From positions 2,666,001-2,730,000 of the forward strand of contig JAXLXE010000001.1 in the NCBI GenBank assembly GCA_046328115.1: a stretch of DNA of 64,000 bases, written 5' to 3'. The translations under genes were made by a program, and so were the position numbers. The notes under the pieces are model-generated. The model did no database searches and was not told the DNA's origin. It saw only the letters and a list, made by a program, of their open reading frames with translations. Below, in pieces: positions 8,129 through 16,141 of the stretch. This DNA is from JAXLXE01 sp046328115 (GTDB lineage Bacteria; Chloroflexota; UBA6077; JACCZL01). Position 1 is the first letter of the stretch. Every line of letters begins with the position of its first letter.

Positions 8129-8592
8129 ACGGTCAGGCTGATCCGCGGGATCAGGCCGCGGTCGAACCCAGCGAGCGCCTCAGGTCCCAACCGCAGCACC
8201 TCATCCAGGCACACCCGCGTCCGCTCCATCAGATCCTGCACGTCCACGCCCCGGCAGATCGGCGCAAACCACTCCAGCATCTCGATACCCGCCGCCAGCT
8301 TCGCCTGCGCCCCGTGGTAGTTCCCGCGCCCCAGGTGGTAGAAGCCCACCCCCACCAGTAGGATCCCCTGGTACAGATAGCACACGTCCTCCGGCGTATC
8401 GCGCCAGAGGATCTCCAGCGTTTCGTGCTGCTCAAAGAACTCGCCCAGGTTGAACTGGTGAACCCCCTCGATCAGCGCGGCCGGCGGCACGCCGTCGCAG
8501 CCCGAGGCATCGTAAGGACCCTTGCGCCGCTTCCGCACGCCCACCGGGCCGACCCGATCCTGATGCACGCTCGGGCGGGCCGGCGAGCTCAC
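8125..8592 (-). CDS. DUF309 domain protein
   Basis: A 155-residue protein matching the DUF309 family, seen in FNLGEFFEQHETLEILWRDTP followed by helices YLYQGILLVGVGFYHLGRGN. The conserved His and Glu residues in ExHExLE and the all-helical prediction are typical. The biochemical role of DUF309 is not established. The GTG start at 8592 overlaps the ispH stop as GTGA, so the two are co-translated; there is no evidence that it acts in isoprenoid synthesis. Confidence 0.8.
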   Translation of the reverse strand: MSSPARPSVHQDRVGPVGVRKRRKGPYDASGCDGVPPAALIEGVHQFNLGEFFEQHETLEILWRDTPEDVCYLYQGILLVGVGFYHLGRGNYHGAQAKLAAGIEMLEWFAPICRGVDVQDLMERTRVCLDEVLRLGPEALAGFDRGLIPRISLTV

Positions 8593-9518
8593 GGGGCCGC
8601 TAGCTCGCGCGGCAGGGGAAACACCACGTCCTCGCGCTCGGTAACCCGCTCCTCGATGCTCGCCACACCCAGCGAGCGCAGCCGATCCACGACCTCCTGC
8701 ACCAGGTACTCCGGTGCGGATGCGCCGCTGCTCAATGCCACCGTGGACACGCCCCCAAACCAGGCCGGGTTGATCTCCTCGGCAGACTGGACCAAGAAGG
8801 CCCGTCGGCCGGCATCGCGGGCAACCTCGACGAGGCGATTCGAGTTGGAGCTGGTCTTAGAGCCAACCACCAGCACCAGCTCCGCGTCCCGCGAAAGCTC
8901 CGCCACCGCTCGCTGCCGATTGGTTGTCGCGTAGCAGATGTCCTCCGTCGGCGGAAGCTCCAACTGAGGGAACCGCTCCCGCAACCGTTCCAGGATCTGC
9001 CGCGTGTCGTTAACGGAGAGCGTCGTCTGAGTCAGCACAACCACCCGGTCCGGATCCGGCACCGAGACAGTCCCAGCCTCCTCCACCGTCTCAATCAGCG
9101 TTCCCGCGCTAGCATGGATCTCGCCGAGCGTGCCAATTGGCTCCGGGTGCCCTCGGTGCCCGATGTACAGGATGTGGTACCCCCGGCGAGCGTAACGGAT
9201 CGCCTCTAGGTGCACCTTCGTCACCAGCGGACAGGTAGCGTCGACCACTCGGAGGCCCCGCGCAACCGCGGCCGCGCGGTCAGACGGCGGCACGCCGTGC
9301 GCCGAGAAGATCAGCACCGACCCGTCAGGGACCTCATCTAGCGACTCAACGAACACCGACCCACGCCCGCGCAGATCCGCCACCACCTGGTGGTTGTGGA
9401 TGATCTCGTGCTTCACGTACACGGGAGGGCCAAAGATCTCCAGCGCCTTCTCAACGATGTCCACCGCGCGCGAGACTCCGGCGCAAAAGCCCCGTGGGTT
9501 GGCCAGCAATAGCTCCAT
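8589..9518 (-). CDS. ispH: 4-hydroxy-3-methylbut-2-enyl diphosphate reductase
   Basis: Last enzyme of the MEP isoprenoid pathway, reducing HMBPP to IPP and DMAPP with a [4Fe-4S] cluster. All three cluster cysteines are visible: NPRGFCAGVSRAV at the N-terminus, VDATCPLVTKVH, and EDICYATTNRQ. Substrate-binding motifs HEIIHN, FSAHGVPP, GHRGHPE, the TQTTLSV loop and VGSKTSSNSNRL are present. At 309 residues it is full length. ATG 9518 is chosen because the protein then begins directly with MELLLANPRGFCAG; the open frame runs further upstream to 9593. Confidence 0.96.
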   Translation of the reverse strand: MELLLANPRGFCAGVSRAVDIVEKALEIFGPPVYVKHEIIHNHQVVADLRGRGSVFVESLDEVPDGSVLIFSAHGVPPSDRAAAVARGLRVVDATCPLVTKVHLEAIRYARRGYHILYIGHRGHPEPIGTLGEIHASAGTLIETVEEAGTVSVPDPDRVVVLTQTTLSVNDTRQILERLRERFPQLELPPTEDICYATTNRQRAVAELSRDAELVLVVGSKTSSNSNRLVEVARDAGRRAFLVQSAEEINPAWFGGVSTVALSSGASAPEYLVQEVVDRLRSLGVASIEERVTEREDVVFPLPRELAAP

Positions 9519-9621
9519 GTGGCTGAGTATAGCCGCGTGTTCCGCGCGCACCGCGACAGACCCTATACTCTCGGACACGGCAGGGGGGCACACCTGCGCT
9601 CACGGTCGGGAGGCGCCTGCA

Positions 9622-10086
9622 TTGTTGACACCAGCACTCTTGACGATGCTCGTTGGCGCGTTCGCCCCGGGCGACGCCTGGCGGGACGCCAGCGTGGAAG
9701 ACATGCTGGCGCGCCTCGTCGCCATGCTCGCGATCGCGCTGGCTGTGGCCTACCTCGGCACCAGGGGCGAGCGCTTCAGCGCGGCTCCCAGTGTGAACCG
9801 GGCCGAGTCAGGCTCGCTCTCAGATCCTGACGCCGGAACCCTGGCCCACCAGGTCCGGCTGCGCGGCGCGCGGACGCACGCGGCGGCGGACTGGTGGGTG
9901 GTGCGACGGATCTTCCCAGGGGCGGACATCCGTCTCATCTCATCCGGACCGACTGAGAGGACCTTCCTGGTGGGTTCGCGCCTGCGGCCCACGCTCGCCG
10001 CGGTGCTGGCGGCCAGCGACTCCTACGCACTGGCCCGTCTGGCCCGCGGGTACATCGAGCTTGTGGACGTACACGATCTCCCGTAG
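9622..10086 (+). CDS. Small membrane-associated protein of unknown function
   Basis: A predicted 154-residue protein with two hydrophobic segments near the N-terminus (LTPALLTMLVG and MLARLVAMLAIALAVAYLG) and a soluble C-terminal part rich in Arg and Ala (DWWVVRRIFPGADIRL is recognisable). I do not recognise a family. The TTG at 9622 is preferred since GGGAGG ends 9 bases upstream; ATG 9646 is the alternative. It overlaps the deacetylase-like gene by 26 bases, so the two are probably one transcript. Confidence 0.55.
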   Translation: MLTPALLTMLVGAFAPGDAWRDASVEDMLARLVAMLAIALAVAYLGTRGERFSAAPSVNRAESGSLSDPDAGTLAHQVRLRGARTHAAADWWVVRRIFPGADIRLISSGPTERTFLVGSRLRPTLAAVLAASDSYALARLARGYIELVDVHDLP

Positions 10087-10846
10087 GGTCCGGACTGCCA
10101 GCGGCCTTCCGGCGGTCGCGCTGGCCTCCGTCCTGGTGATCCTCTGGCCACTGCTCGTCAGCGCCCAGGTGTTCACTCCAGAGACGGACCAGCCGCTACC
10201 CGCGGCGGTGCGCACCGTGCCGGTCTCCGAAGAAGAGGTGGTGCGCGGCCCCGCCGACAAACCGAACGTGGCGCTGGTCTTCAACGTCGGCGCCGGGTTC
10301 GAGCCGGCCGTCTCGATCCTGGAGACGCTGGCTGACAGACGCTATCGCGCCTCGTTCTTTGTCCTCGGCTGGTGGGCAGACCGCAACGGGCCGCTGCTCA
10401 AACGCATCGCGGACGAGGGTCACGAGATCGCCAGCCACGGCCACACCGTTTTTGACCTCACCTCCGTCTCCAGCGCCGAGGTCCGCGCCGATCTGGAGCG
10501 CTCCGATGCGTCCATCAGCGCGGTGATCGGCCGAACCTCAAGGCCGCTCTGGAGTCCATCCGCCGGTTACCGCGACGCGCGGGTGCGTACCATCGCCGCC
10601 AGTGTGGGCTTCCGCCCGATCTTCTGGACCATCGACAGCGGCGATTGGACCAGGGAGGCCACCGCTGACGGCATCTACAACAAGATCATGACGCAGATGG
10701 TCAACGGCGCCATCGTGGAAATGCACTTCGACAGTCCCACCACAGTCCGGTCCACGGCGGCCGTGCTGCCGCGCTTGATCGATGACCTCCGCGCCCGCGG
10801 CTACCGGCTGGTCACCGTCACGGAGCTCCTCACCGACGAGTCCTGA
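10061..10846 (+). CDS. Polysaccharide deacetylase-like (NodB fold) protein, probably inactive
   Basis: A 261-residue exported protein: RRVR, then a hydrophobic signal segment near residues 15-35, then a NodB-homology domain. Active enzymes have TFDDG, HxxxH, RxPxG, DxxDW and a late His. Here the first motif is VFNVG (Asn75, Val76), losing both the catalytic Asp and a metal Asp. His126 remains but the second metal His is Val130. RxP is replaced by WSPSAGYRD, while the DSGDW (195-196) and His222 regions are kept. It therefore looks like a fold-preserving pseudoenzyme, perhaps a glycan-binding protein at the cell surface. The TTG start at 10061 is tentative. Confidence 0.72.
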   Translation: MWTYTISRRVRTASGLPAVALASVLVILWPLLVSAQVFTPETDQPLPAAVRTVPVSEEEVVRGPADKPNVALVFNVGAGFEPAVSILETLADRRYRASFFVLGWWADRNGPLLKRIADEGHEIASHGHTVFDLTSVSSAEVRADLERSDASISAVIGRTSRPLWSPSAGYRDARVRTIAASVGFRPIFWTIDSGDWTREATADGIYNKIMTQMVNGAIVEMHFDSPTTVRSTAAVLPRLIDDLRARGYRLVTVTELLTDES

Positions 10847-10855
10847 GTCGCCGCC

Positions 10856-11824
10856 TCAAGGCGTGGGCAGCGAGCCAGTATTTCCCCCGCACACCAGCAC
10901 GCCCACGCGCGCCCCCTCCGGAATCTTCGCCGCGCCGCTGATCAAAGCTGCCAGCGCGGCCGCGCCGCCGGGCTCCGCAACGGTCTGCACCTCGTCCCAC
11001 AACAGGTACTGAGCGCGCCGAATGTCTCCATCAGCCACCAGCTCCACGCGGGCAACCCGCCGCCGGGCCAGATCGTAGTTCACGTCTCCGACGCGGCGCG
11101 CGCCCAGGGCATCGGCAGCGATGCTGTCGATATGCCCCAGATCCACAGGACCACCTGCCGCGAGCGCGGCGTGCAGCGTGGCCGCCCCAAACGGCTCCAC
11201 ACCCAGCAGGGTGATCCATGGCATCTCCAACGTGTACGCGGCCGCCCCGCCAATCAGCCCGCCACCGCCCACCGCGATGACGATGTAGTCTAGGGCTCCG
11301 CCGGCATCTTCGCACAGCTCTTTGGTGACGGTGCCCTGGCCGGCGATCACGGCCGGATCGGCGTACGCATGCACGTACCGACGTCCCGTGGTCCGAGCCT
11401 CCGCCATGGCAGCCTCCGCCGCCTCCGCGTACTCGCGCCCCACGGTCCGGACCTCCGCGCCCCACTCCGCGATGCGCTCCCGCTTCACGGCCGGCGCCGT
11501 GACAGGGACGAACACGGTCGCCGGCACCCCAACGGCCCGCGCCGCGTACGCCACGCCCAGCCCATGATTCCCGCCCGACGCCGTGACCACACCGCGCTCC
11601 AGACTGTGCTCTGGGGAAGTGAGGATGGCGTTCAGCGCGCCACGCGCCTTGAACGAGCCAGTGACTTGAAGGTTCTCCAGCTTCAACACAAGCTCGAAAG
11701 GGAACGCTGTCCTGAGCGTCTTGCCCAGCGGCATGGTGGGCGTGTGGCGGATGTACGGCGCGATCCGTTCCGCCGCCGCGGCGACGTCCGAGGGTTGAAC
11801 CGGCGCCAGATGCCCCTCGCTCAC
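10856..11824 (-). CDS. Threonine/serine dehydratase-type PLP enzyme
   Basis: A 322-residue fold-type II PLP enzyme. The PLP lysine is in TGSFKARGALNA, the substrate loop is TASGGNHGLGVAYAA, and the phosphate-binding glycine loop is VGGGGLIGG; the C-terminal VCGGNTG binds the pyridine ring. It lacks the regulatory ACT domain of biosynthetic IlvA, so it is of the short catabolic or serine-racemase-like type, converting threonine or serine to 2-oxo acid plus ammonia. GTG 11824 gives the usual family length. A perfect TATAAT lies about 100 bases upstream. It is convergent with the deacetylase-like gene. Confidence 0.85.
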   Translation of the reverse strand: MSEGHLAPVQPSDVAAAAERIAPYIRHTPTMPLGKTLRTAFPFELVLKLENLQVTGSFKARGALNAILTSPEHSLERGVVTASGGNHGLGVAYAARAVGVPATVFVPVTAPAVKRERIAEWGAEVRTVGREYAEAAEAAMAEARTTGRRYVHAYADPAVIAGQGTVTKELCEDAGGALDYIVIAVGGGGLIGGAAAYTLEMPWITLLGVEPFGAATLHAALAAGGPVDLGHIDSIAADALGARRVGDVNYDLARRRVARVELVADGDIRRAQYLLWDEVQTVAEPGGAAALAALISGAAKIPEGARVGVLVCGGNTGSLPTP

Positions 11825-11915
11825 GCGCGACACCGTTGCTGCCCGAGCGCGCGGGACCGACCCCGCGGCCAGGAGCGCGAAACGGGCGCTAGCGCAGCGG
11901 CAGGAAACAGGGTCA

Positions 11916-11945
11916 CCCCAGATTATAGGCAGCACCGATCTGGGG
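11916..11945 (-). promoter_or_regulatory. Promoter with inverted repeat for the dehydratase gene
   Basis: On the minus strand a perfect TATAAT (11922-11927) lies inside an inverted repeat, CCCCAGAT (11916-11923) and ATCTGGGG (11938-11945), separated by 14 bases. The -35 is not recognisable, which together with the repeat suggests activator or repressor control. The gap 11825-12154 (330 bases) holds this, a promoter on the other strand, a leader hairpin and nothing else I can support. Confidence 0.5.
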
Positions 11946-11963
11946 CCCGTCTCAGCCCCTCTG

Positions 11964-11993
11964 TTGCCGCGTCTCCGTGCGCGCTGGTATGCT
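11964..11993 (+). promoter_or_regulatory. Probable promoter for accDA
   Basis: TTGCCG (11964-11969), an 18-base spacer and TATGCT (11988-11993), with TGG just before the -10 as an extended -10 element. The expected transcript has a leader of about 155 bases before the accD ATG. The leader begins with a 7-bp hairpin, CAGCCCT / AGGGCTG with loop CGGG, at 12007-12024. Confidence 0.45.
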
Positions 11994-12154
11994 CCGAGCC
12001 GCGCGCCAGCCCTCGGGAGGGCTGAGTCACTGGCAGCTCCGGTACACATCCGCGCGCTCGCAAATGCTGACCACCGCCAGGCGCCATCAGCGCTGAACGA
12101 CCGCGGCGAGATGGTCTGGGTGCCCCTCCACCGAGGCGTCCGCTGAAGGCAGCC

Positions 12155-13027
12155 ATGCCCATCCGCGATCTCTTCCGCCGAGACCCATCAGGTAGCCGCG
12201 CCGCGGCCGCCAGCCTCTGGGCACGGTGCGGCGGCGAGAACTGCAAAGAGCTCATCTACAGCCGCGAGCTGGAGCACAATCTAGGCGTCTGCCCGAAGTG
12301 CGGCTACCACTCGCGGCTCGGCGCACGCGAGCGGATCCAACAGCTCCTCGATGAGGGGACCTTCAACGAGGAAGACGCCAGCCTCTTGCCAGGAGACCCG
12401 CTGGGCTTTGTCAGCGCCGGGCAACCTTATACCGAGAAGCTCACGGAGGCCCAGGCGAAGTCCGATCTCGCGGAGGCCGTGGTCTGTGGGACAGGCCGGA
12501 TCAAAGGACAACTGGTCCGCGTGGTCGTAGCAGACTTCGCGTTCATGGGCGCCAGCATGGGCTCTGTGGTCGGCGAGAAGTTCACCCGAGCGGCCGCCCG
12601 TTGCGCCTCCACCGGCACACCGCTGCTCGCCGTGTGCTCGTCCGGTGGCGCGCGCATGCACGAGGGCATCTTCTCCCTCATGCAGATGGCCAAGACAGCC
12701 TCGGCGCTGGCCAGGCTCGGCGAGGCGCGGGTGCCATTCTTTGTGCTCCTCACAGATCCAACCACCGGCGGCGTGACCGCCAGTTTCGCCGGCCTGGGCG
12801 ATGTGATGCTGGCGGAGCCAGGCGCACTCGTAGGATTCGCCGGACCACGCGTGATCGAGCAGATCACTAAGCAGAAGCTACCCCCGGGGACGCAGCGGTC
12901 CGAGTTCCAGCTAGAACACGGGATGGTGGACCTGGTAGTGCACCGCAGGGATCTGCGCGACGTCTTGGAGCGTCTAATCGGCATGTACGGTGGCACACCC
13001 GCCGCGGCCCGCGAGGCATCCAGCTAG
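12155..13027 (+). CDS. accD: Acetyl-CoA carboxylase carboxyltransferase subunit beta
   Basis: A 290-residue subunit that, with AccA, transfers the carboxyl group from carboxybiotin to acetyl-CoA, making malonyl-CoA for fatty acids. The N-terminal zinc ribbon is followed by the crotonase-fold carboxyltransferase domain (GARMHEGIFSLMQMAKT, TDPTTGGVTASFA, FAGPRVIEQ). The first zinc knuckle is C-x4-C (CGGENC) instead of the usual C-x2-C; the second is CPKC. It is directly followed by accA with a single base between stop and start. Confidence 0.95.
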   Translation: MPIRDLFRRDPSGSRAAAASLWARCGGENCKELIYSRELEHNLGVCPKCGYHSRLGARERIQQLLDEGTFNEEDASLLPGDPLGFVSAGQPYTEKLTEAQAKSDLAEAVVCGTGRIKGQLVRVVVADFAFMGASMGSVVGEKFTRAAARCASTGTPLLAVCSSGGARMHEGIFSLMQMAKTASALARLGEARVPFFVLLTDPTTGGVTASFAGLGDVMLAEPGALVGFAGPRVIEQITKQKLPPGTQRSEFQLEHGMVDLVVHRRDLRDVLERLIGMYGGTPAAAREASS

Positions 13028-13028
13028 C

Positions 13029-13910
13029 ATGGCGCAGACGGACGAGCGCCTCCGCCTGGACCCTATGGACAGCCCACCCGGCGCTCCCGGCGCATCGGCC
13101 TGGGAGCGCGTCCAGCTTGCTCGCCACCCAGGGCGGCCCTACACGCTTGACTACATCCACGCGCTGTTTGACGGGTTCGTGGAGCTTCACGGCGATCGGC
13201 TGTTTGCGGATGACGCGGCGCTGGTCGGTGGCCCGGCGAGATTTGGTGACAGGACTGTGATGGTGATCGGCCATCAAAAGGGCCGAGACACCAAGGACAA
13301 TGCCCGCAGAAGGTTTGGCATGCCGCAGCCAGAGGGGTACCGCAAGGCACTCCGGTTGATGAAGCAGGCGGAGAAGTTCGGATTTCCCGTGATCAGCTTC
13401 GTGGACACACCCGGTGCAGACCCCACACTACCTTCGGAGGAACGCGGACAGGCGCTTGCCATTGCCACGAATCTCCTGGAGATGTCGCGCCTGCGGACCC
13501 CAACCGTCTCAATCATCATCGGTGAGGGGGGCAGTGGCGGCGCCTTGGCGATTGCGCTATCCGATCGCGTGCTGATGCTCGAAAACGCCATCTACTCCGT
13601 GGTAACCCCAGAGGGCTGCGCATCGATCCTTTGGAAAAATGCCAGCCTGGCCCCGGATGCCGCCGCCTCCATGCGCATCACGGCCGAGGACATCTGGAAG
13701 TTCGGCATCGTGGACGGCGTGATCCCCGAGCCTCAAGGCGGCGCGCACACCGATCACGCCGCTACCGCCGACGCGCTGGCGCGCCAGTTAAGTGAAACCC
13801 TGGAACAGATAGACCGTTTATACGGCCGAGCGGGTGCGCTGGACACCGAGCGCCTGCTGCGGGACCGGCACGACCGCTACCGTGGGATCGGCGTCTATCA
13901 CGAGGCCTAG
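13029..13910 (+). CDS. accA: Acetyl-CoA carboxylase carboxyltransferase subunit alpha
   Basis: A 293-residue alpha subunit, partner of AccD in the heterotetramer that forms malonyl-CoA. Diagnostic stretches are HPGRPYTLDYIHALFDGF, HGDRLFADDAA, GHQKGRDTKDN, FVDTPGADP, the oxyanion-hole region GEGGSGGALAIA, and VVTPEGCASILWK. Length is slightly short of typical bacterial AccA (about 310-320). ATG 13029 sits one base after the accD stop; an in-frame upstream ATG inside accD (12990) is less likely. Confidence 0.95.
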   Translation: MAQTDERLRLDPMDSPPGAPGASAWERVQLARHPGRPYTLDYIHALFDGFVELHGDRLFADDAALVGGPARFGDRTVMVIGHQKGRDTKDNARRRFGMPQPEGYRKALRLMKQAEKFGFPVISFVDTPGADPTLPSEERGQALAIATNLLEMSRLRTPTVSIIIGEGGSGGALAIALSDRVLMLENAIYSVVTPEGCASILWKNASLAPDAAASMRITAEDIWKFGIVDGVIPEPQGGAHTDHAATADALARQLSETLEQIDRLYGRAGALDTERLLRDRHDRYRGIGVYHEA

Positions 13911-13925
13911 CACGAGGCACTGTAC

Positions 13926-15074
13926 ATGCACACCGTAATGAACGGGTGGCGAAGCACCAGAACCCTCTGGTCACTGGTGCTGGCTGCCATACTCGGCACC
14001 ACGGGCGCGATGGCGGCAGCGCTGCCCGAGCTCTCGTACGCCCAGGAAAACACCAACCCCAAGAACGTGTCGCTCCGAACGTCCGACCTCCGGCCGGGGT
14101 TCAAGGTCAACCCGGACAGTAAGGCCACGTTTGAGGGCGAGCGATTCGGCATCTCCGTGTATGAGACGGACTTCCTGCGCGATTCGCAAGGGCAAAACGG
14201 CGGCCCCATCAAGGTGAACAACCTGGTGGCAAAGACGTCCGGCACACAGCAGGCCACCGAGCAGTTCGATGTCTCGAAGCAGGCCCTGCTCACCGCGGAC
14301 CCACCCTGGCAGGAGAGTGCCGTGCCGCGTCTGGGCGACATGTCCGCGGGCCTCTCGTTCCGCGGCACGCTGCCGGATGGGCCGCAGGGCGTGGCCCACC
14401 TGTTCCTGTTTCGCAAGGGCGCCATGGTGGTGGGCATCACGATCACCGGACCCGAGCGCTCCACCCGCATGGCTGAGGCAGAGGCCTACGCATCCATCGT
14501 GCTCGGCCGGATCGATCCAAAGTCCGTCTCACCACGGGATTCGGCCAACTCGCCCAGGCCTTACAAGCCAAAGCCGTCGTCCAATGCCACCGGCGGAGGC
14601 TTCAACACGAGCAGCGGCGGCACCTCCAATCGGTCCACGTCTGGTACGAGCTCATCCAGCGGGTCAACCTCGTCATCCTCGAGCTCTTCATCTTCAAGCT
14701 CCAGCGCAACTGGTCCCCGCTTCAAGGTGGCCAACACTGACGGGCGCGGACTGCGAGTCCGCTCGTCGCCGGGCCTGCGGTCCACCATCGTGGGCGTCAT
14801 GGCGGAAGGCACCGTGGTGACGGTAATCGGACAGGACCGTGACGCGGACGGACTCACCTGGAAGAACATCCGCCCGCCTGGCGATGGCTCCGGGTGGGCC
14901 GCGGCCAAGTTCTTGACGCCGGTCAGCGGCTCGGCCGACGGAGCAATGACCGTCTCGCTTGATCCTTCCGAGGACTCCCGCGACGTGTTCCTGGCGCCGG
15001 CTATCGAGCTGCGCGCGACCCTTGGGATCGTTCAGCTCGCCGACGCCGGCGTGGATGAGGCGATAGACCGCTAG
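13926..15074 (+). CDS. Secreted protein with C-terminal SH3 domain and poly-serine linker
   Basis: A 382-residue exported protein. A signal peptide (TLWSLVLAAILGTTGAMAA) precedes a domain of about 160 residues I do not recognise (SLRTSDLRPGFKV, SGTQQATEQFD). A low-complexity Ser/Gly/Thr linker with a run of about 13 serines spans roughly residues 215-262. The bacterial SH3-type domain follows (DGRGLRVRSSPGLRSTIVGVM, then WKNIRPPGDGSGWAAAKFL); such domains bind cell-wall peptide or glycan. It follows accA by 15 bases but is probably unrelated to it. It ends in a CTAG overlap with fbpC. Confidence 0.75.
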   Translation: MHTVMNGWRSTRTLWSLVLAAILGTTGAMAAALPELSYAQENTNPKNVSLRTSDLRPGFKVNPDSKATFEGERFGISVYETDFLRDSQGQNGGPIKVNNLVAKTSGTQQATEQFDVSKQALLTADPPWQESAVPRLGDMSAGLSFRGTLPDGPQGVAHLFLFRKGAMVVGITITGPERSTRMAEAEAYASIVLGRIDPKSVSPRDSANSPRPYKPKPSSNATGGGFNTSSGGTSNRSTSGTSSSSGSTSSSSSSSSSSSSATGPRFKVANTDGRGLRVRSSPGLRSTIVGVMAEGTVVTVIGQDRDADGLTWKNIRPPGDGSGWAAAKFLTPVSGSADGAMTVSLDPSEDSRDVFLAPAIELRATLGIVQLADAGVDEAIDR

Positions 15075-16141
15075 CGGCTCGAGTGGGGCGACTGGCGTCG
15101 ATACGCCATGACCGCCCCCTCAACGGTCACGTGCACGTCCGCCCCCACCGCCGGCACCGCATGGCCGGCAAGGCGGCCAATCAAGTGAGTCCCTGCGCGA
15201 AGCGAAAGGCTGACCGTAGCGTGGGCTCCGTAGTAGTTGACTCGCTCGACTCGGGCGGCGACACCACGGGGCGCGTCAAACGCCAGCACTATCTGCTCCG
15301 GCCGAATCATCACGTCGACCGGGCCGGCCTCTGGACCCGCCAGCACCGGCTGCGTGCCCAGCTCAGAGGTCACAGCGCCGTCGCGCACGTCTCCCTGAAC
15401 AACGTTTGCCTCACCCAGGAACCGCGCCACCCCCAGGTCCGCTGGCCTCCGGTACACCTCACTCGGAGCCCCAACCTGCGCCAGCGTGCCCCCGCGCATC
15501 ACGCCAACGTGGTCGCCCAGTGACAGAGCCTCCGCCTGATCGTGCGTGACCAGGATGGTCGTGGTGCCTGAGGCACGAAGCGCCGAGGCGATGGCCAGCC
15601 GCGTGCCCTCACGCAGTCCCGCGTCAAGCGATGAGAACGGCTCGTCCAGCAGCACGATGCCCGGGCCTGGAGCTAGCGCGCGTGCCATAGCAACGCGCTG
15701 CTGCTCTCCGCCCGAAAGCTCGTGTGGAAATCTAGACTGATACCCGGCGGGGAGCCCCACCAGCTCCAGTAGCTCCGGCACTCGACGGTACTGGTGACTG
15801 CCGCGACGCCAGGGGAGCAGCGAGCGAACCAGGCCAAATGCCACGTTTTGCGCCACGTTGAGGTGGGGAAATAGCGCCCCCTCCTGCGCCACATAGCCTA
15901 CCCGTCGCTCCTCTGGGGGCAGGCACCGTCCGCCGTCGTAGGCGACCGTACCGCCCAGGGTGATCGAGCCGCGGTCCGGCACGTCGAATCCGCCGATGAG
16001 TCTCAGCAGTGTCGTCTTGCCGCAGCCTGACGGGCCGAGAATCACCGTGAGACCGCGCGCGGGCACGTCCAGATCGACGCCGTCCAGCACGGTGACGCCG
16101 GCGTACGACTTGTAGAGCTTGCGTACCGATACGTCCGTCAC
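15071..16141 (-). CDS. fbpC: Ferric iron ABC importer ATP-binding protein
   Basis: A 356-residue ATPase of the FbpC/PotA/CysA type. Walker A is GPSGCGKTT, the signature LSGGEQQRVAMARAL, Walker B IVLLDEPFSSLDA, and the switch His is in VTHDQAEA. A C-terminal TOBE-like region of about 100 residues follows (VMIRPEQIVLA, GAHATVSLSL). It energises the FbpB permease for Fe3+ brought by FbpA. The gene overlaps fbpB by 4 bases. Confidence 0.9.
   Translation of the reverse strand: MTDVSVRKLYKSYAGVTVLDGVDLDVPARGLTVILGPSGCGKTTLLRLIGGFDVPDRGSITLGGTVAYDGGRCLPPEERRVGYVAQEGALFPHLNVAQNVAFGLVRSLLPWRRGSHQYRRVPELLELVGLPAGYQSRFPHELSGGEQQRVAMARALAPGPGIVLLDEPFSSLDAGLREGTRLAIASALRASGTTTILVTHDQAEALSLGDHVGVMRGGTLAQVGAPSEVYRRPADLGVARFLGEANVVQGDVRDGAVTSELGTQPVLAGPEAGPVDVMIRPEQIVLAFDAPRGVAARVERVNYYGAHATVSLSLRAGTHLIGRLAGHAVPAVGADVHVTVEGAVMAYRRQSPHSSR

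Noticed and set aside
9394..9621. Upstream extension of the 9622-10086 gene
   Set aside because: It would overlap the ispH start region antisense; the TTG at 9622 has a good ribosome binding site.
12095..12115. ACCGCGG-like sequence before accD, reminiscent of a T-box antiterminator
   Set aside because: No specifier loop, no TGG before ACCGCGG, and accD is not a typical T-box gene; the match is short and GC-rich by chance.
14640..14710. Serine-codon repeat considered as a DNA repeat element
   Set aside because: It is a low-complexity poly-serine linker inside a coding region, with mixed codons, not a DNA-level repeat.
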